From the NCBI RefSeq assembly GCF_001637325.1, contig NZ_LRXL01000026.1, positions 1,054,001-1,118,000 on the forward strand: a DNA stretch of 64,000 nt, written 5' to 3'. How positions within the stretch are numbered: the first letter of the stretch is position 1; the number at the start of each line of letters is the position of its first letter. This document shows positions 42,221 to 52,112 of the stretch, one piece after another. The notes beneath the pieces are model-generated. The model searched no databases and was not told where the DNA came from. It saw only the letters and a list, made by a program, of their open reading frames with translations. Source of the stretch: Cochleicola gelatinilyticus. GTDB lineage: Bacteria > Bacteroidota > Bacteroidia > Flavobacteriales > Flavobacteriaceae. Position numbers and translations under genes: made by a program.

Positions 42221-42820
42221 CTATTTATTTTTTATAAATTTTTTCAAAGTTTGTAGTCCTTCCTTAGTGACAATACCGCGTAGGTGATATTCTAAATAAT
42301 CTTCCATTAATTGCTCTTTCGGGTAAGTTTGTAATGGAAAAAGTGACTCATCTTTTAAATTACTTACCCCAATAAAATAGAGTCTCGATATTAAATCAAC
42401 ACTTATATTATCACGATATAAACCCTGTTCGATCCCTCTTGTTAAGTTAGAAACAGTACACTCCCGCATCATCTCAAATTGCTTTTTATGCAACGAGGCA
42501 AAAATTTGTGGATAGTATTTTTGAAGTTGATATTGAGGAGAAGATTTCGAATCTTTTAATTGAAGCAACACAAACTTTTTAATTTCGTATAGTTCTTCAA
42601 TAGGGTTGTTGTTCAGAGCACAAATACCATCAATCCCTTCGCTAATATCACACATTAGGGTCGATGTTACATCTTTCACCAAATCTGTTTTATTACTAAA
42701 ATGCGCATAGATTGTTTTTTTTGAAATACCCATTTCATTCGCAATATCATCCATAGTAACACTTTTAAAACCAAGTGTTATAAACAGGTCTGCCGCTTTA
42801 TTAATTATTTTTTCTTTCAT
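42221..42820 (-). CDS. TetR-family transcriptional regulator, probable repressor of the efflux operon
   Basis: Starting at ATG 42820 behind a strong GGGAGGG ribosome binding site it is 199 residues. The N-terminal helix-turn-helix is clear: DLFITLGFKSVTMDDIANEM, then GISKKTIYAHFSNKTDLV. The C-terminal ligand domain is divergent, as usual. It is the first gene of the tetR-tolC-adaptor-pump operon, and an inverted repeat at 42875-42902 overlaps its promoter, so autorepression released by a pump substrate is the expected mode. Confidence 0.9.
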   Translation of the reverse strand: MKEKIINKAADLFITLGFKSVTMDDIANEMGISKKTIYAHFSNKTDLVKDVTSTLMCDISEGIDGICALNNNPIEELYEIKKFVLLQLKDSKSSPQYQLQKYYPQIFASLHKKQFEMMRECTVSNLTRGIEQGLYRDNISVDLISRLYFIGVSNLKDESLFPLQTYPKEQLMEDYLEYHLRGIVTKEGLQTLKKFIKNK

Positions 42821-42861
42821 AATTCCCTCCCTTTTTAGGGGATCTTTCATAGATTCGGCGG

Positions 42862-42902
42862 CAAAGATACAACAGGAAACTTTAAAAACAATTAAAGTTT
42901 CC
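42862..42902 (-). promoter_or_regulatory. Efflux operon promoter with 11-6-11 inverted-repeat operator
   Basis: On the minus strand TTG (42891-42889), a 19-base spacer and TATCTTTG (42869-42862) form a consensus promoter. GGAAACTTTAA-N6-TTAAAGTTTCC (42875-42902) is a perfect 11-bp inverted repeat covering the -33 element. It is a very good candidate TetR operator. Confidence 0.75.
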
Positions 42903-43011
42903 AAAGTTTTAAAATATTTTACATTATAGTAATATTGGCTTAAATTATTTAATAAGATTTAGTGGGTTCGGTTTCTTCTGCAAATTGTATTTTTGCTGGA
43001 AATTTTTCTGA

Positions 43012-43986
43012 ATGGAGTCTTTATCATCCTATAGTGAATCGTTACAAAAACACTTGCAGCAAACAGTTGTAGTGAAAGAACCAATGAATTTATACGAACC
43101 CCTATCGTATATTCTTCAATTAGGAGGAAAACGGTTGCGTCCTGTTCTTACCTTAATGACCTGTGATTTTTTTTCTGGCAGTTACCAAAAAGCAATGAAT
43201 GCTGCTTTAGCGGTAGAATTATTCCATAACTTTTCTTTAATTCACGATGATATTATGGACAACGCTCCGTTGCGACGTGGCAGAGAAACCGTTCATGAAC
43301 GTTGGGATGTGAATACAGGAATTTTGTCGGGAGATGCGATGTTGATTCTTGCCTATCAGCTATTCGAAGGCTATGAGCCAAAGATGTTTAGTGATCTTGC
43401 TAAGTTGTTTAGTACCACTGCGCTACAGGTGTGTGAAGGACAACAATACGATGTCGATTTTGAAACTAGAGATGATGTGACACTTCCCGAATATATTAAA
43501 ATGATCGATTATAAAACCGCTGTTTTAATTGGAGCGGCTATGAAAATGGGAGCAATTGTTGCGGAAGCTTCAGAAAACTGTAAAAATAATATTTACGAAT
43601 TTGGGAGAAATCTAGGAATTGCCTTTCAATTACAGGATGATTACTTAGATGCCTTTGGTGACCCAGAAACCTTCGGAAAACAAGTAGGAGGTGATATTAT
43701 TTCGAACAAGAAAACTTTTCTTTACTTAACAGCTTTAGAACAGAGTACTCCGTTAGAAGCTTCAGAGTTGGCACAATTATTCACTATAAATCCTAAAGAT
43801 CCTTCCGATAAGATCGAACGAGTTAAATCAATTTTTGAAACTTCTGGAGCTGCTGAAGCAACCCGACAAAAAATTGCTTACTATACCGAAAAAGCGAATA
43901 ATGTGCTTTCAGAAATAAATATTTCAGAACAAAAAAAGAGTCACTTTCGTGAATTCGGGGATTGGTTAATGGAGCGAACTGTTTAA
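43012..43986 (+). CDS. Polyprenyl (isoprenyl) diphosphate synthase
   Basis: The 324-residue trans-prenyltransferase has a first aspartate-rich motif D79-D80-I-M-D83 (LIHDDIMDNAPLRRG) and a second D209-D210-Y-L-D213 (FQLQDDYLDAFGD), with the LQLGGKRLRPVL substrate region. It condenses isopentenyl diphosphate units, probably to C15-C40 chains for quinones or carotenoids; chain length cannot be set. A TATTTTTGC -7 element lies at 42988-42996. Confidence 0.92.
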   Translation: MESLSSYSESLQKHLQQTVVVKEPMNLYEPLSYILQLGGKRLRPVLTLMTCDFFSGSYQKAMNAALAVELFHNFSLIHDDIMDNAPLRRGRETVHERWDVNTGILSGDAMLILAYQLFEGYEPKMFSDLAKLFSTTALQVCEGQQYDVDFETRDDVTLPEYIKMIDYKTAVLIGAAMKMGAIVAEASENCKNNIYEFGRNLGIAFQLQDDYLDAFGDPETFGKQVGGDIISNKKTFLYLTALEQSTPLEASELAQLFTINPKDPSDKIERVKSIFETSGAAEATRQKIAYYTEKANNVLSEINISEQKKSHFREFGDWLMERTV

Positions 43987-44510
43987 AAATAAACCCTCAC
44001 AAAAGGAGAAAATGCTGAGCCATACACGCTTTTAAACTCATCAAATAATACATCGTAACGTAACCCGATTGTGATGCCCCCAGTGCGATACCCGGCCCCT
44101 AAAAACAAAGCAGGAACCCAATAATTATCATCTTCCAATAAAAACTGGCTGTCGTATACCCGGGAAACATGTAAAGTTTCCAATTCACCAGAAAGTTGAA
44201 TTTCGGGAATCACATTAAAAAGCCCTAGCACACTTCCGCCAACAATATATGATTTGTAAACGTTTTTTTCACTGGCATACGTTCCGTTAAGTCCAACACC
44301 AGCAGAAAACCGATCGTTTACATGATAAATGGCGCTGGGCGCCAGAGTGCCACTAAAATAACCATTCCCAAAACCTAATCCAATTCCACCACCAAACTGC
44401 ACGTTCGACCAAAACTCGCTTTTGGTCTCTTGAGCAGTGTATTGCTGTATGCTAAAGATGCTAAAAAGTAGAAACAAGAAGAGTTCATACCGCTTTATAC
44501 TTTTTTTCAT
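43983..44510 (-). CDS. Outer-membrane beta-barrel protein of unknown function
   Basis: From ATG 44510 it is a 175-residue protein: a signal-like N-terminus (KRYELFLFLLFSIFSIQQYTAQ), then eight or so short amphipathic strands rich in Gly and aromatics (GGGIGLGFGNGYFSG, FLGAGYRTGGITIGLRYDV), ending in FVRVYF. The pattern is a small barrel. Its last four bases overlap the end of the convergent prenyl synthase gene. The longer frame start (44555) would bury the signal. Confidence 0.75.
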   Translation of the reverse strand: MKKSIKRYELFLFLLFSIFSIQQYTAQETKSEFWSNVQFGGGIGLGFGNGYFSGTLAPSAIYHVNDRFSAGVGLNGTYASEKNVYKSYIVGGSVLGLFNVIPEIQLSGELETLHVSRVYDSQFLLEDDNYWVPALFLGAGYRTGGITIGLRYDVLFDEFKSVYGSAFSPFVRVYF

Positions 44511-44623
44511 TAGGAATATTTTAAGAAAATTGCTCCATAAATATATACATTCCAAAGATGTAGTTTATGGATTTGTTGTATTTTTGTTTCGTTTTATATA
44601 AAATAGCTTGCAGAACTCCTATT

Positions 44624-47386
44624 ATGGATAACTATTCTTTTCTTAATGCGATTCACCCACAACAAATCGCAGACCTTTACGATAAATATTTAAAATTCCC
44701 TGACAGTGTAGAACCCAGTTGGAGGGCCTTTTTTCAAGGATTCGACTTTGGGGTTGAAAGTGGTTCGGCAGCAGAATTTGGTCTTACTCCTGAGGGAGAA
44801 GACGATACTCGACCGACTATCACCGAAGAAGTTTTAAAAGAATTTCAGGTTATAAAATTAATCGATGGATATCGTACCCGTGGACATTTGTTTACCAAGA
44901 CAAATCCGGTACGCGATCGTAGAAAATATACACCAACACTCGATATTGAAAATTTCGGCTTGAACAAAAGTGATTTGCAAATCACTTTTAAGGCTGGTGA
45001 AATTCTTGGAATTGGTCCAAGTACTCTCGAACAAATTCTACAGCATCTCAACAGTATTTACTGTGATGCTATAGGAATTGAATATATGTATATTCGGAAG
45101 CCAGAAGAGATCGAATGGATTCAGAAAAAACTGAACATTAACGATAATCAGCCAAAGTTTTCTTCGGAAGAAAAAAAACATATCCTTAAAAAATTAAATG
45201 AAGCCGTTTCTTTTGAAACCTTTTTACATACCAAATATGTGGGGCAGAAACGATTTTCACTTGAAGGTGGAGAAAGTTTAATTCCAGCTTTAGATGCTCT
45301 TATTGAAGGTGCAGCAGAGCGAGGGGTAAAAGAATTTGTAATGGGTATGGCTCACCGTGGTCGTTTAAGCACCCTTACCAATATCTTCGGAAAAAGCGCT
45401 AAAGACATTTTTAGTGAATTCGACGGAAAAGATTATGCACAAGATATATTCGACGGAGATGTGAAATATCACCTTGGGTGGACATCTAAACGAAAGAGCA
45501 GCTCTGGAAAAGAAATTAACTTAAACATAGCTCCCAACCCTTCACACTTAGAAACGGTTGGAGCTGTAGTACAAGGAATTGCCCGCGCTAAACAAGACGA
45601 TCATCACAAAGATAACCCCGAAGCAGTTCTTCCAATTATTGTACACGGAGATGCAGCAATCGCCGGACAAGGGATTGTGTACGAAATAGTACAAATGGCT
45701 CAACTCGATGGCTATAAAACGGGAGGAACAATTCATATCGTGGTAAATAACCAGATAGGGTTTACAACCAATTACCTCGACGCACGATCCTCGACGTATT
45801 GTACCGATGTAGGTAAAGTAACACTATCACCAATTCTTCACGTGAATGCAGACGATGTAGAGGCTGTAGTACATGCCATGATTTTTGCGCTTGATTTTAG
45901 AATGAAATTTGGTCGCGATGTTTTTATCGACTTGTTAGGGTATAGAAAATATGGGCATAACGAAGGAGATGAGCCACGTTTTACTCAACCAAAATTGTAT
46001 AAAGCAATTTCTAAGCATAGCAATCCTCGTGATATTTATGCCGAAAAACTATTTAAAGATGGTGTTATTAAAAAAGGACACACCAAAAAATTAGAACAAG
46101 AATTTAAAGACAAGCTAGAAGAAAACCTAGAAGATTCTAGAAAAGAAGACAAAACCGAAATCACTCCGTTCATGCAAGATGAATGGGAAGGATATATCTA
46201 TGCCGAAGAGGATAAAATGATGGAAGAGGTCGACACTACTGTCGATATAGAAGCACTTACCGAAATTGCTGAAGTCATTACAAAATTACCAAAAGATAAA
46301 AAGTTTCTTCGGAAAATATCAAAACTTATCGATGCACGTCGTACCATGTATTTTGACGATAACAAGTTAGATTGGGCGATGGGAGAATTATTGGCGTATG
46401 GAACCTTACTGAAGGAAGGGCATGACGTTCGTATGAGTGGTCAGGATGTAGAAAGAGGAACTTTTTCACATCGTCATGCGGTAGTAAAAGTGGAAGAAAG
46501 TGAAGAAGAAATTATTCTACTTAATGAATTAAAAGGCGAACAGGCTGAATTTTATATTTATAATTCACTACTGTCAGAATATGGTGTCGTTGGGTTTGAT
46601 TACGGATATGCAATGGCAAGTCCAATTTCTTTGGTAATTTGGGAAGCACAATTTGGAGATTTTAGCAATGGAGCTCAAATTATGATCGACCAGTATATTT
46701 CTGCTGCCGAAGATAAATGGAAGCTTCAAAATGGTTTGGTTATGTTATTGCCACATGGGTATGAAGGTCAAGGTGCAGAACACTCATCTGCAAGAATGGA
46801 GCGCTACCTACAATTATGTGCTACAGATAACATGTTTATAGCAGATGTAACAACTCCTGCGAATATGTTTCATTTATTGAGAAGACAATTAAAAGTAAAA
46901 TACCGCAAACCGTTAATAGTTTTTACACCTAAAAGTTTGTTGCGTCACCCTAAAGTTGTTTCAACAAAAGAAGAATTGGCGAACGGAACCTTTCAAATGG
47001 TGATCGACGATCCAAGTGCAAAATCAACCAAAGTAAAAACACTGGTGTTTGTAAGTGGTAAATTTTATTACGACCTGCTAGAGAAAAAAGAGGAGGACAA
47101 GCGCGACGACGTTGCGATTGTGCGTGTAGAGCAATTGTTTCCTGTGCCGGCAAAGCAAATGCGTAAGGCAATTAAGAAATATAAGAATGCAAAAGATGTG
47201 GTGTGGGCGCAGGAAGAGCCTAAGAACATGGGGGCTTATTCGCATATGTTGATGCATTTAGATGAAGCAAAAAGCTTTAGAGTATGCAGTCGTAAAATGT
47301 ATGCAGCTCCTGCGGCGGGAAGTACGGTAAGATCGAAAGCAAGACACATGAAAGTGATCGAAAGTGTATTTAATAAAGACGCATAG
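44624..47386 (+). CDS. sucA: 2-oxoglutarate dehydrogenase E1 component
   Basis: From ATG 44624 (MDNYSFLNAIHPQQIADLYD) it is 920 residues. The ThDP-binding region GDAAIAGQGIVYE, the substrate loop MAHRGRLSTLTNIFGK and the C-terminal transketolase-like half (HGYEGQGAEHSSARMERYL) identify the E1 subunit of the citric acid cycle complex. It decarboxylates 2-oxoglutarate and passes succinyl to the lipoyl group of SucB, encoded 57 bases downstream. A TATTTTTG -7 element is at 44579-44586, upstream of the chosen start and overlapping the longer frame. Confidence 0.95.
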   Translation: MDNYSFLNAIHPQQIADLYDKYLKFPDSVEPSWRAFFQGFDFGVESGSAAEFGLTPEGEDDTRPTITEEVLKEFQVIKLIDGYRTRGHLFTKTNPVRDRRKYTPTLDIENFGLNKSDLQITFKAGEILGIGPSTLEQILQHLNSIYCDAIGIEYMYIRKPEEIEWIQKKLNINDNQPKFSSEEKKHILKKLNEAVSFETFLHTKYVGQKRFSLEGGESLIPALDALIEGAAERGVKEFVMGMAHRGRLSTLTNIFGKSAKDIFSEFDGKDYAQDIFDGDVKYHLGWTSKRKSSSGKEINLNIAPNPSHLETVGAVVQGIARAKQDDHHKDNPEAVLPIIVHGDAAIAGQGIVYEIVQMAQLDGYKTGGTIHIVVNNQIGFTTNYLDARSSTYCTDVGKVTLSPILHVNADDVEAVVHAMIFALDFRMKFGRDVFIDLLGYRKYGHNEGDEPRFTQPKLYKAISKHSNPRDIYAEKLFKDGVIKKGHTKKLEQEFKDKLEENLEDSRKEDKTEITPFMQDEWEGYIYAEEDKMMEEVDTTVDIEALTEIAEVITKLPKDKKFLRKISKLIDARRTMYFDDNKLDWAMGELLAYGTLLKEGHDVRMSGQDVERGTFSHRHAVVKVEESEEEIILLNELKGEQAEFYIYNSLLSEYGVVGFDYGYAMASPISLVIWEAQFGDFSNGAQIMIDQYISAAEDKWKLQNGLVMLLPHGYEGQGAEHSSARMERYLQLCATDNMFIADVTTPANMFHLLRRQLKVKYRKPLIVFTPKSLLRHPKVVSTKEELANGTFQMVIDDPSAKSTKVKTLVFVSGKFYYDLLEKKEEDKRDDVAIVRVEQLFPVPAKQMRKAIKKYKNAKDVVWAQEEPKNMGAYSHMLMHLDEAKSFRVCSRKMYAAPAAGSTVRSKARHMKVIESVFNKDA

Positions 47387-47443
47387 ACAATAAAATAATA
47401 TAACAAAGACACCTCTGTTTTAAAGAGATAAAATTAGAATACT

Positions 47444-48751
47444 ATGGCATTAGAAATGAAAGTTCCCTCACCGGGAGAGTCCATAACCGAAGTAGAAATA
47501 GCACAATGGCTTGTTGAAGATGGCGATTGGGTAGAGAAAGATCAAGCAATAGCCGAAGTGGATAGTGACAAAGCAACATTAGAACTTCCTGCTGAAGCGA
47601 GTGGAATTATCACACTTAAAGCAGAAGAAGGAGATGCTGTTGGTGTGGGTGAGGTAGTTTGCCTTATCGATACAGATGCAGAGAAACCTGGTGGCGGAGA
47701 TGACTCTACAGAAACTTACGATAAACCTGGTGATGAAAAAGGTGAAGGAAACGCGGGTCCCGATCTTGATAAACAAGATGCTAAAAACAAAGATAACGGG
47801 GATAAAGCTGACGCGAAAACACAAACACCATCGAAGTCTTCTACACCAGATCAAGCACAGGATAAGAAATCGTATGCTACAGGAACACCATCGCCAGCTG
47901 CAAAAAAGATCCTTTCAGAAAAAGGGATGGATGCGAACAGTGTAAAGGGTAGTGGTCGTGACGGAAGAATTACAAAAGCTGATGCCGATCAAGCTACGCC
48001 ATCTATGGGAACTCCAGGAAACGGAAACCGTGGGACAGAACGAAAAAAATTATCGATGCTACGCCGAAAAGTAGCAGAACGTTTGGTTTCAGCAAAAAAC
48101 CAAACAGCCATGTTAACTACGTTTAACGAAGTTAATATGTCTCCAATCTTTGAATTAAGAAAGAAATACAAAGAGCAGTTTAAAGAAAAGCACGGAGTAA
48201 GTTTAGGCTTTATGTCTTTCTTTACTCTTGCAGTAGTTCGTGCCTTAGATTTATATCCAGATGTAAATTCTATGATCGATGGAGATTACCAGATCAAACA
48301 TGATTTTAAAGATATCTCTATTGCTGTGTCTGGACCTAAAGGCCTTATGGTACCAGTAATAAGAAATGCAGAAAATCTTACATTTAGAGGAGTTGAAGCA
48401 GAAGTAAAACGCCTTGCCATTCGCGCACGTGACGGAAAAATCACTGTAGATGAAATGACAGGTGGAACCTTTACAATTTCAAACGGTGGGGTTTTTGGTA
48501 GTATGCTTTCTACACCAATAATTAATCCGCCACAATCAGGAATTCTAGGAATGCACAACATTGTAGAGCGTCCTATCGCAATCGATGGTGCCATTGCTGT
48601 AGCTCCTATTATGTATGTAGCATTATCGTATGATCACAGAATTATAGACGGGCGGGAATCTGTTGGGTTTTTAGTAGCTGTAAAAGAGGCGCTAGAAAGT
48701 CCTGAAGAGTTGTTAATGAACAACGATGTGAAAAGAGCACTTGAGCTATAA
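47444..48751 (+). CDS. sucB: Dihydrolipoamide succinyltransferase, E2 of 2-oxoglutarate dehydrogenase
   Basis: The 435-residue protein has an N-terminal lipoyl domain with Lys43 (EVDSDKATLELP), a long charged linker (about 80-140, rich in Asp, Lys and Gly), an E3-binding domain (SPAAKKILSEKGMDANSVKG) and the catalytic domain with H398 and D402 (SYDHRIIDGRESVGF). It forms the core of the complex and makes succinyl-CoA. A strong terminator follows. Confidence 0.96.
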   Translation: MALEMKVPSPGESITEVEIAQWLVEDGDWVEKDQAIAEVDSDKATLELPAEASGIITLKAEEGDAVGVGEVVCLIDTDAEKPGGGDDSTETYDKPGDEKGEGNAGPDLDKQDAKNKDNGDKADAKTQTPSKSSTPDQAQDKKSYATGTPSPAAKKILSEKGMDANSVKGSGRDGRITKADADQATPSMGTPGNGNRGTERKKLSMLRRKVAERLVSAKNQTAMLTTFNEVNMSPIFELRKKYKEQFKEKHGVSLGFMSFFTLAVVRALDLYPDVNSMIDGDYQIKHDFKDISIAVSGPKGLMVPVIRNAENLTFRGVEAEVKRLAIRARDGKITVDEMTGGTFTISNGGVFGSMLSTPIINPPQSGILGMHNIVERPIAIDGAIAVAPIMYVALSYDHRIIDGRESVGFLVAVKEALESPEELLMNNDVKRALEL

Positions 48752-48773
48752 TAAGAAAGCAAAAGTACCACTA

Positions 48774-48806
48774 CAAAAAAACCCAGCTGAAAAGCTGGGT
48801 TTTTTG
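48774..48806 (+). terminator. Terminator of sucAB
   Basis: AAAAAACCCAGCT-GAAA-AGCTGGGTTTTTT gives a long perfect stem with T-runs on both strands. Confidence 0.92.
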
Positions 48807-48884
48807 GTTAATTAGTTGACTTATTTGGTTGAAAATTAAACATTAACAGTACGTAAAGATCACTATAATAAGGCTTGATCCAAA

Positions 48885-48900
48885 TACGTGTAAACACGTA
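48885..48900. repeat. 16-bp palindrome TACGTGTAAACACGTA
   Basis: A perfect 7+2+7 palindrome between the sucAB terminator and the end of the response-regulator gene. It could be a protein-binding site or a small hairpin in the 3' end of the regulator mRNA; no T-run follows. Confidence 0.4.
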
Positions 48901-48916
48901 AATTAATTTTTAGGAA

Positions 48917-49549
48917 CTACAAAAGTTTGTCATGGTTCTCTTTTGCCCAAATAAGTAAGCTGTTCGTTTTGGGTTCAAGATTAAGTTTATTAATAATATT
49001 ACTTCGGTGTTTTTCTACGGTTCGATACGATATAAAAAGTAGAGAAGCGATATCTTTATTAGTCTTGTCTTTGGCAATCAGCTTTAAAATTTTTCTTTCT
49101 GAAGGGGTCAAACTATTAAGCGTGCTATCTTCTACATTTTCAAAAGCAAGTAATTCTTTAATCTTCGGACTAAAATAGGGATGTCCTCCTGAAACCGTTT
49201 CAATACAATTTTCAATTTCTTCGATTGCCACTTCTTTTAAAATATATCCAAATATATTTAACTCCTGCGCTTTTTGATAAAGCTCCTTTTCTTTATGAAG
49301 CGTGATAAGGACAACTTTAGTTCGAGAACCATGTGTTTTGCAGTTTTTTGCAATTTCAAGCCCCGACATATAAGGCATTTGTATATCTATAATAGCAATA
49401 TCGGGTTCCTGTTTTATTATAAGATTATAAGCTTCCCGCCCATTATTAGCACTTCCTATAAGGTTGTATTTTTTTTCAATTAAGAAATCGTTGAGACCTT
49501 TTAAAAGTAATGGATGATCGTCTGCTGTAATTATAGATGGGTTTTTCAT
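48917..49549 (-). CDS. LuxR/NarL-family response regulator
   Basis: The 210-residue protein has a receiver domain with the acidic pocket (TADDHPLLLKG), phospho-acceptor D55 (IAIIDIQMPYMSG) and Lys in the LITLHKEKEL switch region. A LuxR helix-turn-helix follows (LTPSERKILKLIAKDKTNKD, SYRTVEKHRSNIINKL). Its ATG overlaps the stop of the sensor kinase in ATGA, so they form a coupled two-component pair. Target genes are unknown. Confidence 0.92.
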   Translation of the reverse strand: MKNPSIITADDHPLLLKGLNDFLIEKKYNLIGSANNGREAYNLIIKQEPDIAIIDIQMPYMSGLEIAKNCKTHGSRTKVVLITLHKEKELYQKAQELNIFGYILKEVAIEEIENCIETVSGGHPYFSPKIKELLAFENVEDSTLNSLTPSERKILKLIAKDKTNKDIASLLFISYRTVEKHRSNIINKLNLEPKTNSLLIWAKENHDKLL

Positions 49550-51564
49550 GATACCGGAAATTGAAATTCAAGCACCGTTCCGCTGTCTTTTCTGGAATAT
49601 ACCTTCATTTGTCCTTTTAAAAATTTTGTTCGTTCTAATAAAGTTTTGAGTCCGAGCGACTTTACATCTTGATATTCTTCAGCAAAATCGAAACCAATTC
49701 CATTATCTCTAATTGAAATAATAATGTTGTTAGCAAATCGTTTTACCGAAACTTTGCTCGCTTCTGCTTTTGCATGTTTTAAAACATTGCTTAAACTCTC
49801 TTGTACAATTCTATAAATATTTATCTCTCCCTCTTTGCTAAAAACATTGTCGATATTATCTATGTCGGATGAAATAAATAATGATGTGTTTTCATCAATT
49901 TGATTTAAGGTAAACTCAATAGCCTTCGTAATGCCCATTTCTTGTAATTGAAAAGGATGGAGGTCTCTAGAAATAGAGCGAACTTCATCGATAGCTGCAT
50001 CTACCATTTGTTTGGTAGTGGAATCACCTTTCTCTACTATTTTATTTTTAATAAGTAGTAATTGTTGTCCAAGACCATCATGAAGGTCTTTCGATATACG
50101 TTTTCGTTCTACTTCCTGCGAAGCAAGTAACTCTTGACTAAAACGTTCTTGAAGCACTTTGTTAGTTTTTAAGTGACTTTGGTTTCTGTACAAAATGACA
50201 AGTATAAAGCCGAGTAATACAGCAATACTGCTAAACCCAACCATTTTTTTAAAGGTATCGTTATCTTTTTCTAAAAGCTGAATATTCGTGTTTTTTTCTA
50301 CTAATTCTTTTTCTTTTTTTTCAATTTCTAGAGCTGTTTGGTAATAGGCAAAGGCATTTGCAGATTTTGCGTTATAAAGTGAATCTTTTAGGGTAATGTA
50401 TGCAGATTTATTTTCATAACTATTTTTAAAATCGTCGATTTCATCATAAATCTCAGCAAGTAAGAGATAGGAGCTCATAGTTTCCTCTTCAATGCCAAAA
50501 GTTTTCGCATTATTCAATCTTTTTTGAGCATACTTTAGTGCTTCTTCGAATTGTCCGTTGTTTTTTAAAACAATCGCTTTAGCGTTATTGTAATTTAAAT
50601 CTGTATAAAGGTCTCCATTTATGGTTGCATAAACATTTTCGATTAGCTCCATGTTTTTTTGAGCCTTATCTACATCATTTTTATTGCTGTAATATTCTAC
50701 TAGACTAGAGTGAATGGCAACATACATGACTTTGTCACTTAAAGAGTCGTTGAATATTTGTTTTGCTTGTAGCAAATAATCTAACTCGAGGCTGGGTTCT
50801 CCCATTTTTTTATAATCTAAAGCTTGATTGTAGTACAGCGTGGCAAGATATTGATGTAATTCAAGTTCCTTTAATTTCTCAACTAATGAGTCCCGCTCTT
50901 CTTTTGCTTTGTCGTAAAAGCCGTTCATGCTGTACATGGTAATATTACCTTGTTGCGCAAGTAACATGTACTCGTAATCTTTTAACGATTCAAATAACGA
51001 ATGTGCTTTGTTGTAATCTTCACTTGCTTTTATAAATTTTCCTTGGTTAGAATAGGCTTGCCCTCGAAATAAATATGCGTCTGCTTTATGAATAGAATCT
51101 TTTCTCCCAAAATTATCTATTGCCAATGTAAAATCTTCAACGGCATCTTTTAAGTCTATTCGTAAGTGTGCTCGACCTCTTTTTAAATATAGGCCACCAA
51201 GTAAAAAACTATCTTTTAATTTGTATTTGTGAGAAATTACGTTGCTTAATACTGTTACTGCTTTTCCCGGATCATTATTGTAATTTGTAAGAGGGTGTTG
51301 CAAATTCATTGCTTTTTTTGCAGCCCAAGCGATGCTATCGACTTCTTTTGCTAATGAAATATATTCAAGACTGTAGGCTATAAAAGTTTTAGGGTCTGTT
51401 CGAAATGTTTTAGCTAAAATGCTGTCCATTGCTTTTAGCCGAATACTAGTATTTGTATTGCTGGATGCCAGTTTTTTATAATAAGATGCGTCGAATTCCT
51501 GAGCGGAAACCGTGAAACACATAAAAGATATAAGTAAAAACGCACTAGCTGAGTGTAGCTTCAT
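49546..51564 (-). CDS. TPR-containing sensor histidine kinase (HisKA_3/NarX-like)
   Basis: The 672-residue protein has a signal peptide (1-21), about seven TPR-like helical repeats (about 60-420) expected in the periplasm, one membrane helix at 441-459, a coiled coil, and the phospho-acceptor H495 in KDLHDGLGQQ. A C-terminal ATPase domain follows with NVLKHAKA and DNGIGFDF. The build matches NarX/DesK-like kinases of Bacteroidota with TPR sensors. The signal is unknown. Confidence 0.9.
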   Translation of the reverse strand: MKLHSASAFLLISFMCFTVSAQEFDASYYKKLASSNTNTSIRLKAMDSILAKTFRTDPKTFIAYSLEYISLAKEVDSIAWAAKKAMNLQHPLTNYNNDPGKAVTVLSNVISHKYKLKDSFLLGGLYLKRGRAHLRIDLKDAVEDFTLAIDNFGRKDSIHKADAYLFRGQAYSNQGKFIKASEDYNKAHSLFESLKDYEYMLLAQQGNITMYSMNGFYDKAKEERDSLVEKLKELELHQYLATLYYNQALDYKKMGEPSLELDYLLQAKQIFNDSLSDKVMYVAIHSSLVEYYSNKNDVDKAQKNMELIENVYATINGDLYTDLNYNNAKAIVLKNNGQFEEALKYAQKRLNNAKTFGIEEETMSSYLLLAEIYDEIDDFKNSYENKSAYITLKDSLYNAKSANAFAYYQTALEIEKKEKELVEKNTNIQLLEKDNDTFKKMVGFSSIAVLLGFILVILYRNQSHLKTNKVLQERFSQELLASQEVERKRISKDLHDGLGQQLLLIKNKIVEKGDSTTKQMVDAAIDEVRSISRDLHPFQLQEMGITKAIEFTLNQIDENTSLFISSDIDNIDNVFSKEGEINIYRIVQESLSNVLKHAKAEASKVSVKRFANNIIISIRDNGIGFDFAEEYQDVKSLGLKTLLERTKFLKGQMKVYSRKDSGTVLEFQFPVS

Positions 51565-51629
51565 TCCTAGGTGAGTTATTTGACTGAAAATAAAAGTACT
51601 AAAATTTTGTAATCCAAGCGGCTTGTTAC

Positions 51630-52064
51630 CTATTTTAAATACAAGCAGTTTCTACCGTAGTCGATCACAGCCCTTCTTTTCTTTAAAAGATCTGCACCAA
51701 TAATGCCATGTACCTTGGTTTCGTTTACTTGGAGCAAGGCTTCATTTACGTGAGATAGATCGAATAGCACAAAATCTTGCCGATTAATAGTTAACGCTTC
51801 AAGGGTAATCGTATTATTTCGTGAAGCTCTTGTTTCCATATTTATGGCTCCAGCTCCCGCCGCTTTTATATCGCTTTCTTCGCTATTCATAAGAAAATAG
51901 GTGGCACTTTCAAAACCGATGCAACTGGTAGAAGCGCCGGTGTCTAAAATAAAGTTGCCAGACATACCGTTTAACATCGCCGTGAGTTTGTAATGTCCAG
52001 TGGCCAATTTTTTTAAAGGAATTCGATGGTACTGCTGTGCTTCCAGAAATTGTCGTAATTGCAT
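51630..52064 (-). CDS. Retropepsin-like aspartic protease
   Basis: The 144-residue single-domain protein has the aspartic protease motif D41-T-G-A (FILDTGASTSCIG) and a second conserved block, VHGIIGADLLKKRRAVIDYG, as in clan AA retropepsin-like proteins. Such proteins act as dimers. It has no signal peptide, so it is probably cytosolic. A TATCTTTG -7 (52085-52078) lies back to back with the tatD promoter. Confidence 0.85.
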   Translation of the reverse strand: MQLRQFLEAQQYHRIPLKKLATGHYKLTAMLNGMSGNFILDTGASTSCIGFESATYFLMNSEESDIKAAGAGAINMETRASRNNTITLEALTINRQDFVLFDLSHVNEALLQVNETKVHGIIGADLLKKRRAVIDYGRNCLYLK

Positions 52065-52112
52065 GCTGATTTTATTTCAAAGATAGCAAACAAAATAAGT
52101 AGCTTTGCAAGA

